Source: Galeopsis tetrahit
Lineage: Eukaryota > Streptophyta > Magnoliopsida > Lamiales > Lamiaceae
Length of the DNA stretch: 64,000 nt
Direction of reading: 5' to 3'
Assembly (NCBI GenBank): GCA_963675135.1
Contig: OY776124.1
Location: forward strand, 7,454,677-7,518,676
The notes beneath the pieces are model-generated. The model searched no databases and was not told where the DNA came from. It was given only the letters and a program-made list of their open reading frames with translations. The translations under genes were made by a program, and so were the position numbers. Of this stretch, positions 35,148-47,055 are shown one piece after another. Numbering within the stretch: the first letter of the stretch is position 1; every line of letters starts with the position of its first letter.

Positions 35148-35430
35148 CTCCCTCTGTCCCATATTAATCTTCATAGGTTGATGGGCACGAAAATTAAGAA
35201 AGTGTAATAATGAATGAAGTTTTGAGGGGTAATTTTGTAAAACTTTATGTATAAAGTAAAGAAATGAGTTGACTTTTGTGTATGTGTGGAGATAAAGTAA
35301 TGTCATTTGTGTAAAATTGAGATTATTGTGGAGGTGGAGTTTATAAAAGATTTTCCATTTTAAGGGTGTGAAAGTTATTGTGGGACGTCCCGAAAAGGAG
35401 AGTGTGAATGTTATTGTGGGACGGGGGGAG
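35148..35430. mobile_element. Stowaway-type MITE
   Basis: Ends CTCCCTCTGTCCC and inverse of GGGACGGGGGGAG, TA on both sides (35146-35147, 35431-35432). At 283 bp it is a different subfamily from the copies at 33319 and 26649, with no coding capacity. Confidence 0.85.
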
Positions 35431-36295
35431 TATAATTTACATGAAATTGCAAATAGACCCATACAAATTTTAGTCTATTTTCAATTTTTCATTGGACCTT
35501 AAGTAAAATATCATTTTTATGTTAAGTTTCTATTTTAGTTAGGAATGAATTATAATTTGCCAAATATTTGTATGCACTCGCATGTGCGGTGCATACTTCA
35601 ATTTTAATTTTAAATTTAATTCACCAATTAATTTTAATTTTATCCATCGTTCATTTAATGAGTTCACCCCCTCAAAATTATTTTTTACTATTTTTATTTG
35701 CACTCGCTCATTTAATGAGTTCACCCCCAAATCATTTTTTATTACGGTTATCTGCACTCTCTCATTTTATGAGTTCACCCCCAAATCATTTTTTTAACCA
35801 CAGTTATCTACACCCGCTTATTTTATGAGTTCACCCCCAAATTATTGTTTTGCCACGATTATCTGCACCCGCTCATTTTATGAGTTCACCCCAAAATATT
35901 TTTAAAAAAATAATCACATTTATAAAACTATATTATCATTTTATTAATTTACAACAAATATAATAAAATAAACTCTAATTTATATATTTACAATATGCAA
36001 CCGAGTCATTGTCGAGTTACCGTCGATTCACCACCAACTCACCATATTAAAAAAAATCGTAAAAATAAAATTAATAAAAAACTATCGAAATTAGCCACAA
36101 ATCTCGATTTTTTTCTTTTTAATTTTTCTTCCCCCTTCTCTTTTCCTTTATTTCTTCCCATTTTCAGATTATTTTTCAATTTTTTTATTTATTCATTTTT
36201 TTTTCCTTTTACTTTTTTTATTTTATTTCGATGCCTTTCTTTTCCATTTTTTTCATGTGTATTTTTTAAATTTTAATACAAAATAATACTATAAG

Positions 36296-36930
36296 TATGA
36301 TTTTATTATAATCGATCGGCGGTGCACCTGAATTTCAATTTTAACTTGATGAGTAAAGGACCTGCTGGAAATCCATGTCGTTCGGCGGGTGACCCTACCA
36401 CCCCCTCGACGGCGACGGTGCCGCTTCCGTCTCGGCCATTGAAGTCCGAGACCCCTCCTCGAATAGCAATGTCGATTCTTCACTTCCATGACAATTGACA
36501 TCATCTTCCATCTCGACCGAAAAGCTCTACTCATTTCGACCACCAACGCGACTGCTTCCATCAATCTCCCTTGTGTTCGCGATCCAGGATCTTCTCCGGC
36601 ATCAATGGCGCTCGCCTACAACACTCAGATCGACGCCGCCTCGCTCTCGTCGTTCATCTCTGTCCAAATCGAAGCTGCATTGCTTCGTCTTCTTCACCCT
36701 GCTCTTGCACAGCCTCTTCCTCCGGCTGACGGCAGCCCGACGGAGGACTGTGAGTATGTTGTTGATGGATCTCTGATCGGCCGGCACTCGGAGCCGGTGA
36801 CCTTGCCGATGAAATCTCAGGCGGCGACTGCTGACCTAGGGTGCCTTCCCATTGGGCTAAGGTTCCGTTCAATTGGGCTTGGTAATGTGCACCCCCTATT
36901 TTCTTCAGTACACCTCGATCTGTACTCCCT
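36296..36930. other. GC-rich cargo of foldback element 1, no recognised product
   Basis: Sharply GC-richer than the arms, with open frames on both strands. The longest on plus is 36488-37015, 175 codons, containing PGSSPASMALAYN and QPLPPADGS. No known domain was recognised. Near-identical sequence recurs at 39026-39660 in foldback element 2, where small indels shift the frame late in the ORF. That frame behaviour argues against selection on a protein. It may be captured promoter or exon DNA. Confidence 0.5.
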
Positions 36931-36934
36931 CCAC

Positions 36935-37510
36935 TTTTTTATGGTATTATTGTTAGTGGTACTGGTATTACTAGTTATTTATTGTGGCATTAGAATTAAT
37001 ACACTATTGAATTAATATTAATGATTATTGATTACGGTATTATTGATTATTAATTGTGGTATTATTGGTTATTGTTTGTGGTATTACTGATTATGTGGAA
37101 TTATTTATTATTGCTTAAGGTATTACTGATTATTATTATTGTTTATGGTATTACATATTATTGTTTTATGGTATTACATATTATTGTTTATGGTATTACT
37201 GATAATTATGTTTTGTATTACTGATTATAATTAGATTTGTAGAAATTATTTGTTATTGTGTAAGATATTACTGATCAATGTTCATGTTATTACTAATTAT
37301 TGTTCATGGTATTACTTATAATTATTTTTTGGTATTATTGAATATAATTAGATGTGTGGAATTATTTGTTATTGTATAAAATTTTACTGTAATTAGATGT
37401 GTGTAATTATTTGTTATTGTAGGATATTACTAATTATTGTTAATGATATTACTGATTACTGTTTATGGTATTATTGGTTATTACTTATTGTATTACTGAC
37501 TATAATAAAA
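36935..37510. repeat. Degenerate tandem array, about 20-25 bp unit GGTATTACTGATTATTGTTTA
   Basis: More than twenty imperfect copies of a GGTATTA(C/T)T-(G/A)ATTATT(G)-T(T/A) unit. The homologous part of foldback element 2 (39700-39850) has only a few copies, which accounts for much of the length difference between the two elements. Confidence 0.75.
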
Positions 37511-38384
37511 TAATACATATAATATTATTTTGTATTAAAATTTAAAAAAATACTAATGAAAAAAAAAGGAAAAAAATGAAGAAATAAAAAGTATGGAATA
37601 AAAACTGAAAAATGAGAAGAAGAAAAAATCGAGATCTGCGCCTAATTTCGATAGTTTTTTTTAATTATGTTTTTACGATTTTTTTTCTAAAAATATGGAT
37701 AATTTAATGGTGAATCGACGGTAACTCAGCAATGACTCGACTGCAAGATTGTAAATGTATAAATTAGGGTTGATTTTATAATTATATTTTGTGTAAATTA
37801 ATAAAAAGATAATATAATATTTTAAATGTAATTATTTTTAAAAACATATTTGGGGTGAACTCATAAAATGAGCGAGTGTAGATAACTGTTGTAAAAAAAA
37901 TGATTTGGAGGTGAACCCATAAAATTAGCAGGTGTAGATAACTGTAATATAAATATAATTTGGGGTGAACTCATAAAATGAGCGGGTGCAAATAACTGTA
38001 GTAAAAAAATAATTTGGGGGTGAGCTCATAAAATGAGTGGGGGTAGATAACCGTTGTAAAAAATGATTTTGGGGTGAACTCATAAAATGAGCGGGTGCAA
38101 ATAACTGTAGTAAAAAAATAATTTGGGGGTGAGCTCATAAAATGAGTGGGTGTAGATATCCGTAGTAAAAAATGATTTTGGGTGAACTCTTAAAATGAGC
38201 GGGTGCAGACAACTGTAGTAAAAAATGATTTGGGGTGAGCTCATAAAAAGAGCAGAGTGCAAATAACTGTAGTAAAAATTTAATTTGAGGGTGAACTCAT
38301 TAAATATAAATAATTAAAATTAGGGGGTACGGTGCATACGAGTGTACGCAAGTGTTATTCTTTAATATAATATAGTCAAATTCA

Positions 38385-40438
38385 AATACTTGTATGCACT
38401 CGCATGTACGGTGCATACTTCAATTTTAATTTTAATTCAAAATTAATTTTAATTTTATTTGCACCCATTCATTTAATGTGTTCAACCCCCCCCCCCCAAA
38501 TTATTGTTTACTATTATTATATACACTCGCTCATTTAATGAGTTCACCTCCAAATCATTTTTTATCATGGTTATATACACCCACTTATTTTATGAGTTCA
38601 CCCCCAAATTATTATTTTATCACAATTATCTGCACCCGCTCATTTTATGAGTTCACCCAAAATATATTTTTTAAAAAATAATCACATTTAAAAACTATAT
38701 TATCATTTTATTAATTTTCACAAAATATAATAAAATAAACTCTAATTTATATATTTACAATATGCAGTCGAGTTACCGTCGATTCACCACAGACTCACCC
38801 ATATTTAAAAAAAGAATCGTAATAATATAATTAATAAACAACTATCGAAATTAGCCAAAAATCTCGATTTTTTTCTTTTTAATTTTTCTTTTTCTTTATT
38901 TCTTCCCGTTTTCAGTTTATTTTTTAATTTTTTTTTCAATTTTTTTTCCTTTTACTTTTTTTATTTTATTTTGATGCCTTTCTTTTCCAATTTTTTTATG
39001 TGTATTTTTTTAATTTTAATATAAAATAATATTATAGGTATGATTTTATTATAGTTGATCGGCGGTGCACCTGAATTTCAATTTTAATTTGATTAGTAAA
39101 GGACCTGCGGGAAATCCATGTCGTTCGGCGGGTGACCTTGCCACCACCATGCCCGACCACCCCTCGACGGCGACGGCGGCGCTTCCGCCCCGGCCATTGA
39201 AGCGCGAGACCCCTCCTCGAATCGCAATGGCGATTCTTCACTTCCATGACAATTGACATCATCTTCCATCTCGGCCGAAAACCTCTACACATTTCGACCA
39301 CCGACGCAACTGCTTCCATCAATCTCCCTTGTGTTCGCGATCCAGGATCTTCTCCGGCATCAATGGCGCTCGCCTACAACACTCGGATTGACGCCGCCTC
39401 GCTCTCATCATTCATCTATGTCCAAATCGAAGCTACATTGCTTCGTCTTCTTCACCCTGCTCCTGCACAACCTCTTCCTCCGGCTGACGGCGGCCCGACG
39501 GAGGACTGTGAGTATGTTGCTGATGGATCTCTGATCGGCCGGCATTCAGAGCCGGTGACCTTACCGATGAAATCTCAGGCGCGACTGCTGACCTAGGGTG
39601 CCTTCCCATTGGGCTAAGGTTTCGTTCAATTGGGCTTGGTAATGTGCACCTCATATTTTCTTCGGTACACCTCGATCTGTACTCCCTCCCCTTTTTTATG
39701 GTATTATTGTTAGTGATATTGGTATTACTAGTTATTGATTGTGGTATTACTATTAATACACTATTGAATTAATATTAATGATTATTGATTACGGTATTAT
39801 TGATTATTTGTTGTGGTATTTTTGGTTATTGTTTGTGGTATTACTGATATGTGCCTAATTTCGAGATATGATTATTGATTAGGGTTGATTTTATTATTAT
39901 ATTTTGTGTAAATTAATTAAAAGATAATATAATATTTTAAATGTAATTATTTTAAAAAAAATATTTGGAGGTGAACTCAAAAAATGAGCGGGTGTAGATA
40001 ATTGTGGTAAAAAAATAATTTGGAGGTGAACTCATAAAATGAGCGGGTGAAGATAACCATTGTAAAAAAGAAATGATTTGGAGGTGAACTCATAAAATGA
40101 GCAGGTGTAGATAACTGTAGTATAAATATGATTTGGGGTGAACTCATAAAATGAGCGAGTGCAAATAAATGTAGTAAAAAAATAATTTGGGGGTGAACTC
40201 ATAAAATGAGCTGGTGTAGATAACCGTTGTAAAAAAATGATTTGGGGGTGAACTCATAAAATGAGGGGGTGCAGACAACTGTAGTAAAAAATGATTTGGG
40301 GTGAACTCATAAAATGAGCGAGTGCAGATAACTGTAGTAAAAATATAATTTGGGGGTGAACTCATTAAATTAGTAGGTGCATGTAAAATATAAATTAAAA
40401 ATTAAAATTAGGGGTACGATGCATATAAGTGTTACCCT
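38385..40438. mobile_element. Foldback-type element 2, adjacent to element 1
   Basis: Same layout as element 1. The left arm starts ACTTGTATGCACTCGCATGTACGGTGCATAC with four 54-bp units, including a (C)13 run at 38488. The GC-rich cargo is at 39026-39660, the tandem array is short, and the right arm has eight inverse units (39972-40360). Only about 25 bp separates it from element 1. Both right ends are followed by CTTTAATATA. Tandem duplication or side-by-side insertion are both possible. Confidence 0.65.
39026..39660. other. GC-rich cargo of foldback element 2
   Basis: By eye it is highly similar to 36296-36930, with scattered substitutions and a few short indels. The plus frame from 39246 matches the element-1 product for about 110 codons, then terminates at 39596 after a deletion near 39578. 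No known domain was recognised. Confidence 0.5.
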
Positions 40439-40860
40439 TTAATATATACTCCGTACAAAATATAGATTTTTGGATTAAAAAAAAATCAAACCAAAACTGA
40501 AAATCTAAATATTATGTCCTAAAATTAAAAAAAAGGGAGTAATTTTCTTTTTTTTTTTTTTGCAAATTTTTCTTTTTCATCCCTCTCAATAAAAGTGCAT
40601 TTTTTTTAGCAAATAATTTTTAATCGGAACAGAGAGGATACAATATATATGTTTGAGAGGTGTTTAACAAAATAAAAACGTCATTTACAACAACGCCCCT
40701 TTCTCCCAGGACGAAAGAAAGGGTGACAATGATGCTCTAAATTCTAATACATACATTATATATATATGTATAAAAAAAATTAATCATCAATACTCTAATC
40801 ATTACATTTTAACCTAAGTTATCAAATAAATTATAAAATTGAAATGGAGTTAATCTTGAT
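40439..40860. other. AT-rich spacer
   Basis: No gene. A small ACTCCGTAC...GGGAGTA bounded piece (about 40448-40543) could be a degenerate Stowaway-like MITE, but the termini are too short to be sure. Confidence 0.35.
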
Positions 40861-40863
40861 TTA

Positions 40864-42070
40864 GGAGGGTGTATTCAATTGAGATTCTGTTGGATTTTTT
40901 TGGACTTTATCAGTGGATTTAGAAAATTCATAGACTCTATGTAGAGTTTGACTGACTTTTTTATTGATTTATATGGATTTTCATATATTTGACAGGATTC
41001 TGAAATACACATTTTTTTATTTATTTACATGGATTTCCATAAATTATGCCCCTAAAACTATTGATGCAAACGTATATCGAACACACTTGTATATAAAAAA
41101 AATTATCTAAATTATTTAGAAAAAATATCAAAAATATATTAGTTCAAAAAAAAATTATTATTCATCATTATTATTCTTATCTTCATTTCCAGGTTATACC
41201 TCTACTCATTTTCCACATAGCATTAACAATACTAGTTCAATACTAGTTCTCAATGCATTAATTTCAATTCTTTGTTATGGTTGGCTTTGAGAAAGCAATT
41301 CTTCTTCATATTCGACTGAAATTCATCCGACATTCTTTCCGAAGAAAGTTATGTAATCCATTCTTTCCACTGGATTATGTAATCCAGTCCAAGCTAGTAC
41401 TAACTCTTGCTTAGGTTTGAAATGGGAACTTGTGAATAACGATTTGAAAATACAAAAAATTCTCTCGATCACATTTCTTAATGATGCATGGCGAAGATTG
41501 AATAATTGAATTTCTGGAGTGACGACCTTGACCACCAAAATCTTTTAGTCGATTAATGGAGTGACGACCTTGATATTGCTAACATAACTGTGTTCTTCGA
41601 TATACTATAATTTTTAAAGAAAAAATATAATTTTAAAATACAGTTTTCACGATAATAGATAATAATGGTGGTGAAGAATCTGTGATTCTTATCGGTAAAC
41701 ATAGTTAGATTTTATTTCGTTTGAAGAAGAGAGGCTGTGTAGGATTTTGTGGTTCGAAATACAGCAAGAATGTCTGTTTTTTCTCTACTTTCTTCTCTTT
41801 CAGAGTTTCTGAGAGAATCCGTTGAAATCTCTGCTTTTTATAAGAGATTTTGAATAGTGAAATTTATTTATATTTTTTAAGGAGAATCCAACGAAATCCA
41901 TAGAGTATTAAAATCCATAGATTGTTGAATACCTAAAGATTTCTAAAGACTTTTTAAAATCCGTATTGAATACCTCAAAATTTTGAAAGACTTTTAAAAA
42001 TCCGGATTGAATACCCCAAATTTTAAAAGTCTAATAAAATCCAATAGAATCTCAATTGAATACACCCTCC
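40864..42070 (-). mobile_element. PIF/Harbinger element with transposase remnant
   Basis: TIRs GGAGGGTGTATTCAATTGAGATTCT and an almost exact inverse at 42046-42070, flanked by TTA on both sides (40861-40863, 42071-42073), the TWA target of PIF/Harbinger. Subterminal regions on both sides are rich in GGATTTT / AAAATCC. It contains a minus-strand transposase fragment. At 1207 bp it is a deletion derivative. Related copies lie at 44046 and about 45036. Confidence 0.85.
41323..41538 (-). pseudogene. PIF/Harbinger (DDE_4-type) transposase C-terminal fragment
   Basis: The minus strand encodes IQLFNLRHASLRNVIERIF, then IFKSLFT and ELVLAWTGLHNPVER. These match the final catalytic-Glu region of plant Harbinger transposases (canonical LFNLRHxSLRNVIERxFGxxKxRF...CxxLHNFxR). 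The E of the DDE triad is in the VIERIF motif. The upstream D residues and the companion Myb-like ORF are absent, so the enzyme is not functional. Confidence 0.8.
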
Positions 42071-42221
42071 TTAATCTACACTATCAAACATAACTTAACG
42101 ATATAAATAGTCTATATTGAATGAATACTACCTATTTCATTCTCATGTGATTAATATGAATAATGCAATATTCATAAATTCCAACTCTCAAAATCAAAAT
42201 CGAATGATGGAGTAGGGTTGA

Positions 42222-42926
42222 GAGCATCTCTAATGGTAAGGCATAAATGAAGTTTAACTTTATGGAGTTTTGCTCTCTCCAACCGTACTCTATTTTAAAG
42301 ATTTGAAATAGAGTTTTAAATAGTAAACTCTATATATAAAGTTTACTATTCAAAACTCTATATTTTATATTTATTATTTTATTAATATTTACAATTCTAT
42401 ATTACAACTCTAAATTAATAATTTATTAAATATAATAACAATTCTATTGTTATACTAATTTATAATTTAATTTTAATTGTGTAATTTAATTAAAAAAATT
42501 GTGTATTATTATTAACAACAAAAAAATAACATAAAATACAATAAAACATAAGTACATTATACTCACATATATGATTTTACGTTATTATGTGTTTCATAAT
42601 TTTATATTTAAATAAAAGTAATATTTGAAAACTACAAGTTTCTTTACATTTTATGATTTTGATAAAATTAATAATATTTAATTTACTAATTAAATATTTA
42701 ATTGTATAAATTAATTTAAATACAAAGATAAATATATTATTTAATAATTTATACAAAAAGATAAATATATTATTTAATGGTTGTAATATATTGAAAATGA
42801 TTAAAATAATAAATAGAGTAAGATATAGAGTTTCATGGTTGGAGAAGATTTTTAAAATAGAGTATGAAAAAGTGTATTTTGAAGTTTAGAGATCTTCATT
42901 TGAGAGTTTGTGGTTGGAGATGGCCT
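42222..42926. mobile_element. Probable MITE, GAGCATCTCTAATGG / GGAGATGGCC ends
   Basis: The left end AGAGCATCTCTAATGGTAAGGC and the inverse of the right end (GGCCATCTCCAACCACAAACTC) resemble the widespread plant MITE termini of the GCATCTCCAAC type. Internal inverted pieces (TCTCTCCAACCGTACTCTATTTTAAA versus TTTTTAAAATAGAGTATG near 42852) support it. The TSD is not resolved. The right end touches the MYB fragment. Confidence 0.5.
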
Positions 42927-43565
42927 GAACAAGATTTTCAATAATGTTTTATTGAAGTTTTCGGAGACGACAGAGGATAGGTGATTTCGACGATGTTGCC
43001 AAGCATTACAAGATCCAGGTATTTGATATCGATGATATTGGGATGGGACGGGTCGAGCTTCCAAATTATTCGAGCCAAGTTTCAAAAAAAAAAAGTGAAA
43101 GGAAGAAATCCAAGCTTTGGACGGAGGAGAAACACCGGTATATATGTTTATGTCCATTAATAGTCTTTAAAATTCGTAAATAAGTGTGAAATTAATTCAT
43201 TTATTTTGATTTTCTTGTTTCTGGGTTATTTTTAGAAGGGTTGAAAATATATGGTCGGAGTGATTGGAAAAGTATTTCAAGGAATTAAGTGTCATCACGA
43301 ATACCAAAACGTATAATTCAAGGAACTGTATTTCTTCCTTTCACTTTTTCTCGAAACTTGCACCTTCTTCTGGCTCGAATAATTCGGAAGCTCGACCCCT
43401 ACCCGCACCAATTTCATTGATATCTAATACGAGGCTCTCGTAAAGCTTGGCAACATCGTCGGCCGATTTCGTTGGTAAACAATCCGCGATTCATTGCCAC
43501 CTATCTTCCGTCGTCTCCAAAAAGTTCAACAGAGCGGTATTGAAAATCTTGTTCTCCGCTCAGCT
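42926..43565. pseudogene. DIVARICATA-type MYB gene fragment in inverted arrangement
   Basis: The plus strand has a first SANT piece (NKIFNNVLLKFSETTEDR, 42930 on, with stops). An intron follows, then second-repeat sequence LFLEGLKIYGRSDWKSISRN (43227-43290), as in DIV/RADIALIS-like MYBs. The minus strand from 43565 repeats the first SANT piece (AENKIFNTALLNFLETTEDRWQ, then IADCLPTKSADDVAKLYESL), so the two exons face each other as an inverted repeat. Both copies carry stops. The intron acceptor here reads CTGG where the copy at 50068 has GTAG. It is a transposon-borne gene fragment rather than a functional gene. Confidence 0.7.
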
Positions 43566-44045
43566 CATATAATTTTTATGCACCACTCAATTTTGATTTT
43601 GAGAGTTGGAATTCATGAATATTGGGTTATTCACATGATCCATCCTATCATTTGAGATTAATTAATCACGTTAGAATGAAATAGTTAGTATAGTACTTCG
43701 TCCATGAAATGTAGTTCTATTTGTCTTGAATTCTTTATACACCAAATGTAGTCATATACACTTTATGGAAATTATCACCCTTCACCCATCACTTAATTAC
43801 TCAATTTGACATCAACTTTATTCATAAACAATTACTTTATTTACTCAAGTTTAAAACATCATAAGTAAATAAAATGAATTTATACACAAACACCTTATAT
43901 AAGTAATAAAGTCACTCAAATTTAAAAAATCATAAAAATATAATAAGTTTTAATTCTAACATTTTTAGAATTGATCTCAAACTCCGCAAAAATTTGAGAG
44001 GGAGAGAAAGATAATGAGTAGGCACACCATCTTCGGATCTTCCAG
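43566..44045. other. Spacer with truncated Stowaway MITE
   Basis: About 43698-43860 matches the left half of the Stowaway copy at 26649 (ATGAAATGTAGT, ATCACTTAATTACTCAATTTG), with no right end. No gene is present. Confidence 0.5.
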
Positions 44046-44344
44046 AGGGTGTATTCAATTGAGATTCTATTAGATTTTTTTGAATTTTAAAAAGTACGTG
44101 GATTTATAAAATTTACGGAGTCCATGTAAGGTTTGACTGACTTTTTTTTATTGATTTATATGAATTTTCATAGATTTGACAAGATTGTGGAATATATTTT
44201 TTTATTGATTACATAGATTTTCATAAACTATGAAAGAGTTTTTTTTAATGTGAATTGTTTTTAAAAAAAATTAATATTATATAAAATATTTTATCAATAA
44301 TATATATATATATATATAAATAAAGTATTTTACTAATAACAAGA

Positions 44345-44381
<37 letters not shown>

Positions 44382-44801
44382 TTATATATTAATTCGGGCG
44401 GGTCGGATACCCGCGGGTCGGGCATAAGACCAAAACCCGACCCATACTTAATACGAAACGAATCTGACCTGACCTGACCCAAAGCTCGCGGGTGGGGTCG
44501 GTATCCTCGGATCGGGTCAATATTGTCATTTCTACTTCTGATCTTTACCGGGGTCAATATTGTCATTCCTACTTCTGATCTTTAGTTCTATAAGAGAATC
44601 CGTTGAAATCTCTTTGGGGAGAATCCAACAAAATTCATAGAGTATTAAAATCCGTTGAATACCTAAAGATTTTTAAAGACTTTTTAAAATCCATATTGAA
44701 TACCTCAAAATTTTAAAAGACTTTCTAAAATTCAAATTGAATACCCCCAAATTTTGAAAGTCTAAAAAAATTATACAAAATCCACAACCAATACATCCAC
44801 C
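44046..44801. mobile_element. PIF/Harbinger copy 2, non-autonomous, with a hAT-like end inside
   Basis: The left AGAGGGTGTATTCAATTGAGATTCTATTAGATTTTTTTG matches the copy at 40864. The right arm (44590-44801) matches its right arm, and TAA follows at 44802. A GC-rich insert at about 44394-44540 (CGGGTCGG...CGGGTCAATATTGTCATTTCTA) ends like a plant hAT TIR (TAGAAATGACAATATTGACCCG inverted). A short duplication of that end follows (44520-44580). Confidence 0.65.
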
Positions 44802-45035
44802 TAAATTAATGTTATTTTTAACAAAAATATTTAATCGACACACAACTTCAATATAAAAAATAATAATAATAAAACACATAAAAGATGAGTCTAACCTTTT
44901 TCTTTTCCAACTACAATGTTAAAAAAATATTACTAGTTCTTCAACCGTTTTGTTGAATTGGGAAGGTCCACAGCTCCACGCACACACAAAAATCTTGTGC
45001 CACATCCTATCTAAATATATAGACTTTTGGACTAA

Positions 45036-46720
45036 AATAGGGTATATTCAACTAAGGTTTTTTAGATTTTTTTTTTGTGAATTTAAAATATTCATAGACT
45101 TTATGTTGAGTTTGATTGATTTTTTATTGATTTATATGAATTTTTATAAATTTGACATTATTGTGAAATACACTTTTTTTTTATTTATTTATATGCATTT
45201 TTATAGATTTCTATATGCAACACTATTGTATATAAAAAAGGTGGGAAAATATCACAAACAGTCCTGTAACTTTTGTCGAATCCGCGTTTGGTCTTTTATC
45301 TTTTTAAATTATCGTCTGTAGTCCTTTTATTATCGCAACAGGTCCTTTTCGGCAAAAAATTAAAAAAATGACCTGAATTCACATGTGCCGGTCACGTGAG
45401 AGTCAAATTCCGACGAATTTGCTTGCGTGTCATTCCACATCACTAACTATTGAGAAAAAAAATCACAAATGGTCCTGTAACTTTTATTTAATCCACATTT
45501 GGTCCTTTATCTTTTTAAATTCTCACCCGTAGTCCTTTTATCTTTGTTTTCAACAACAAAAAGAAAGACTTAAACCACATATTAATGAGACACCACATAT
45601 AATTCTAAATTATATTTTTAATTAAAAAAATGGTTGTCCCCACATTTTTTAAATGAACTACTACTAATTCCTTTTTTAAAATTTGTACTCAGAGAAAAGT
45701 AAATATTATGTGTGAATTGAAGGAGTAATTATTTTACTCTACAGTAGCAATAATATTAGAAATTGTCAAACTCATCATATCAATTTACTTGTATTTGTAG
45801 GGAATACAAAATAATTAATTTTCATATTTCACTTTTCTAAGGTAATTGATTAATTAACTGATTATTTCCACAAATATGGGTGTGAGTCCAGGGAACTAAG
45901 TATATAGCTAGGGGCCATGGCCACCCCATCCCACCCTCTTATATATATATTTATATATTAAAATTAAAATATAATATTTTAATATTTTTAGTATTTTTAA
46001 AATTAAATACAATTAATGTTAGATTAATTTAATAAATTATTATTGATAAAAAGATGATCCTACTGTATTGATAAATGTATTTTAGAAAATTAATTATTAA
46101 TACTCCCTTCATCTATGTATATGTATAGTGTGTATGAAAATTAAAATAGATATACAGAGGAGATAAAATAAGTGTGGTCGAATATATATATGTGGTGTCT
46201 AATTAATATGTGGTTTAAGCCTTTTTTTTTGTTGAAAATAAAGATAAAAGGACTACAGGTGAGAATTTAAAAGGATAAAGGACCAAATGTGGATTAAATA
46301 AAAGTTACAGGACTATTTGTGATTTTTTTCTCAATAGTTAGTGATGTGGAATGACACGCAAGCAAATTCGCCGGAATTTGACACTCACGTGACCGGCACA
46401 TGTGAATTCAGGTCATTTTTTTTAATTTTTTGCCGAAAAGGACCTGTTGCGATAATAAAAGGACTACAGACGATAATTTAAAAAGATAAAGGACCAAACA
46501 CGGATTCGACAAAAGTTACAGGACTGTTTGTGATATTTTCCCGATATTATCCAAATGGTTTAGAAAAAATACCAAAAATACATTATTATTCATTATTATT
46601 ATTCTCATCTTCATTTATACCTCTAGGCTTCATTTCTCACGTAGCATTAGCAATACTCTTATTTGCACCCTCCTAACTCAATTACATGCCTTCTTCGTAT
46701 CACCATGCAAATACTTTTTG
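45036..46720. mobile_element. PIF/Harbinger copy 3, truncated and interrupted
   Basis: The left end AGGGTATATTCAACTAAGGTTTTTTAG and following sequence match copies 1 and 2. After the nested element, 46543 onward continues the same family (TATCCAAATGGTTTAGAAAAAATACCAAAAATACATTATTATTC, then CACGTAGCATTAGCAATAC) in line with 41107-41230. The right end is not found. Confidence 0.6.
45243..46542. mobile_element. Long-TIR element (about 360-bp arms), MULE-like
   Basis: Arms 45243-45602 and 46190-46542 are inverted copies with very few differences. Ends are GGGAAAATATCACAAACAGTCC. The arms contain two similar subunits each (CCTGTAACTTTT...TTTGGTCCTTTATCTTTTTAAATT). The interior (45603-46189) is AT-rich without an ORF. 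Termini of the GGGAAAAT...GGTCC type are common in plant MULEs. No clear 9-bp TSD is visible, so the superfamily is inferred. Confidence 0.7.
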
Positions 46721-47055
46721 GAGTAATAAAACATAAAATATTTAAGAATAATTTTAAAAATATTTACAAATACGTAGAGAATTATTAAGTTCTAGAGGAA
46801 TAGAAATAAAAAAAAAATCTTCACACTTGATTGGAGATTGCCTAGTATAAATTGGAGAAATGATTAAATGAAAATCTATTATTAAAAGTGAAAAGAAAAT
46901 AAGTAACTTACACCATATGACTCAAATAATAATAAAATACGGAATTAATTAATTTTAAATATGTGACCAAATGAAATCTTAAAAAGATCCTCAACAATAT
47001 ACCTAAATAGAAATTGTCAATAATATTTGATGATTAAATATTAGTAGGGCTAGTC
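46721..47055. other. AT-rich spacer
   Basis: No gene, RNA or repeat recognised. Confidence 0.4.

Larger units (their letters stand above)
35566..38360. mobile_element. Foldback-type element 1 with tandem-repeat arms and GC-rich cargo
   Basis: The outer arms are inverted: left CACTCGCATGTGCGGTGCATAC... and right ...GGTGCATACGAGTGTACGC. They contain about 54-bp tandem units (ATGAGTTCACCCCCAAAT... on the left, its inverse on the right), five on the left (35660-35890) and nine on the right (37855-38300). Inner arm parts (35994-36260 and 37550-37760) also pair, e.g. GTCGAGTTACCGTCGATTCACC. The centre is a GC-rich cargo plus a GGTATTACTGATTATTGTTTA array. The architecture resembles plant foldback (FARE-like) elements. 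No TSD could be fixed. Confidence 0.65.

Noticed and set aside
35995..36276. A 93-codon ORF rich in Phe
   Set aside because: It is a T-run translation within a foldback arm, with no conserved counterpart frame in the second element.
35655..38300. A CRISPR array, because of regularly spaced 54-bp units
   Set aside because: The units are contiguous tandem repeats without unique spacers, occur as inverted arms, and lie in plant DNA without cas genes.
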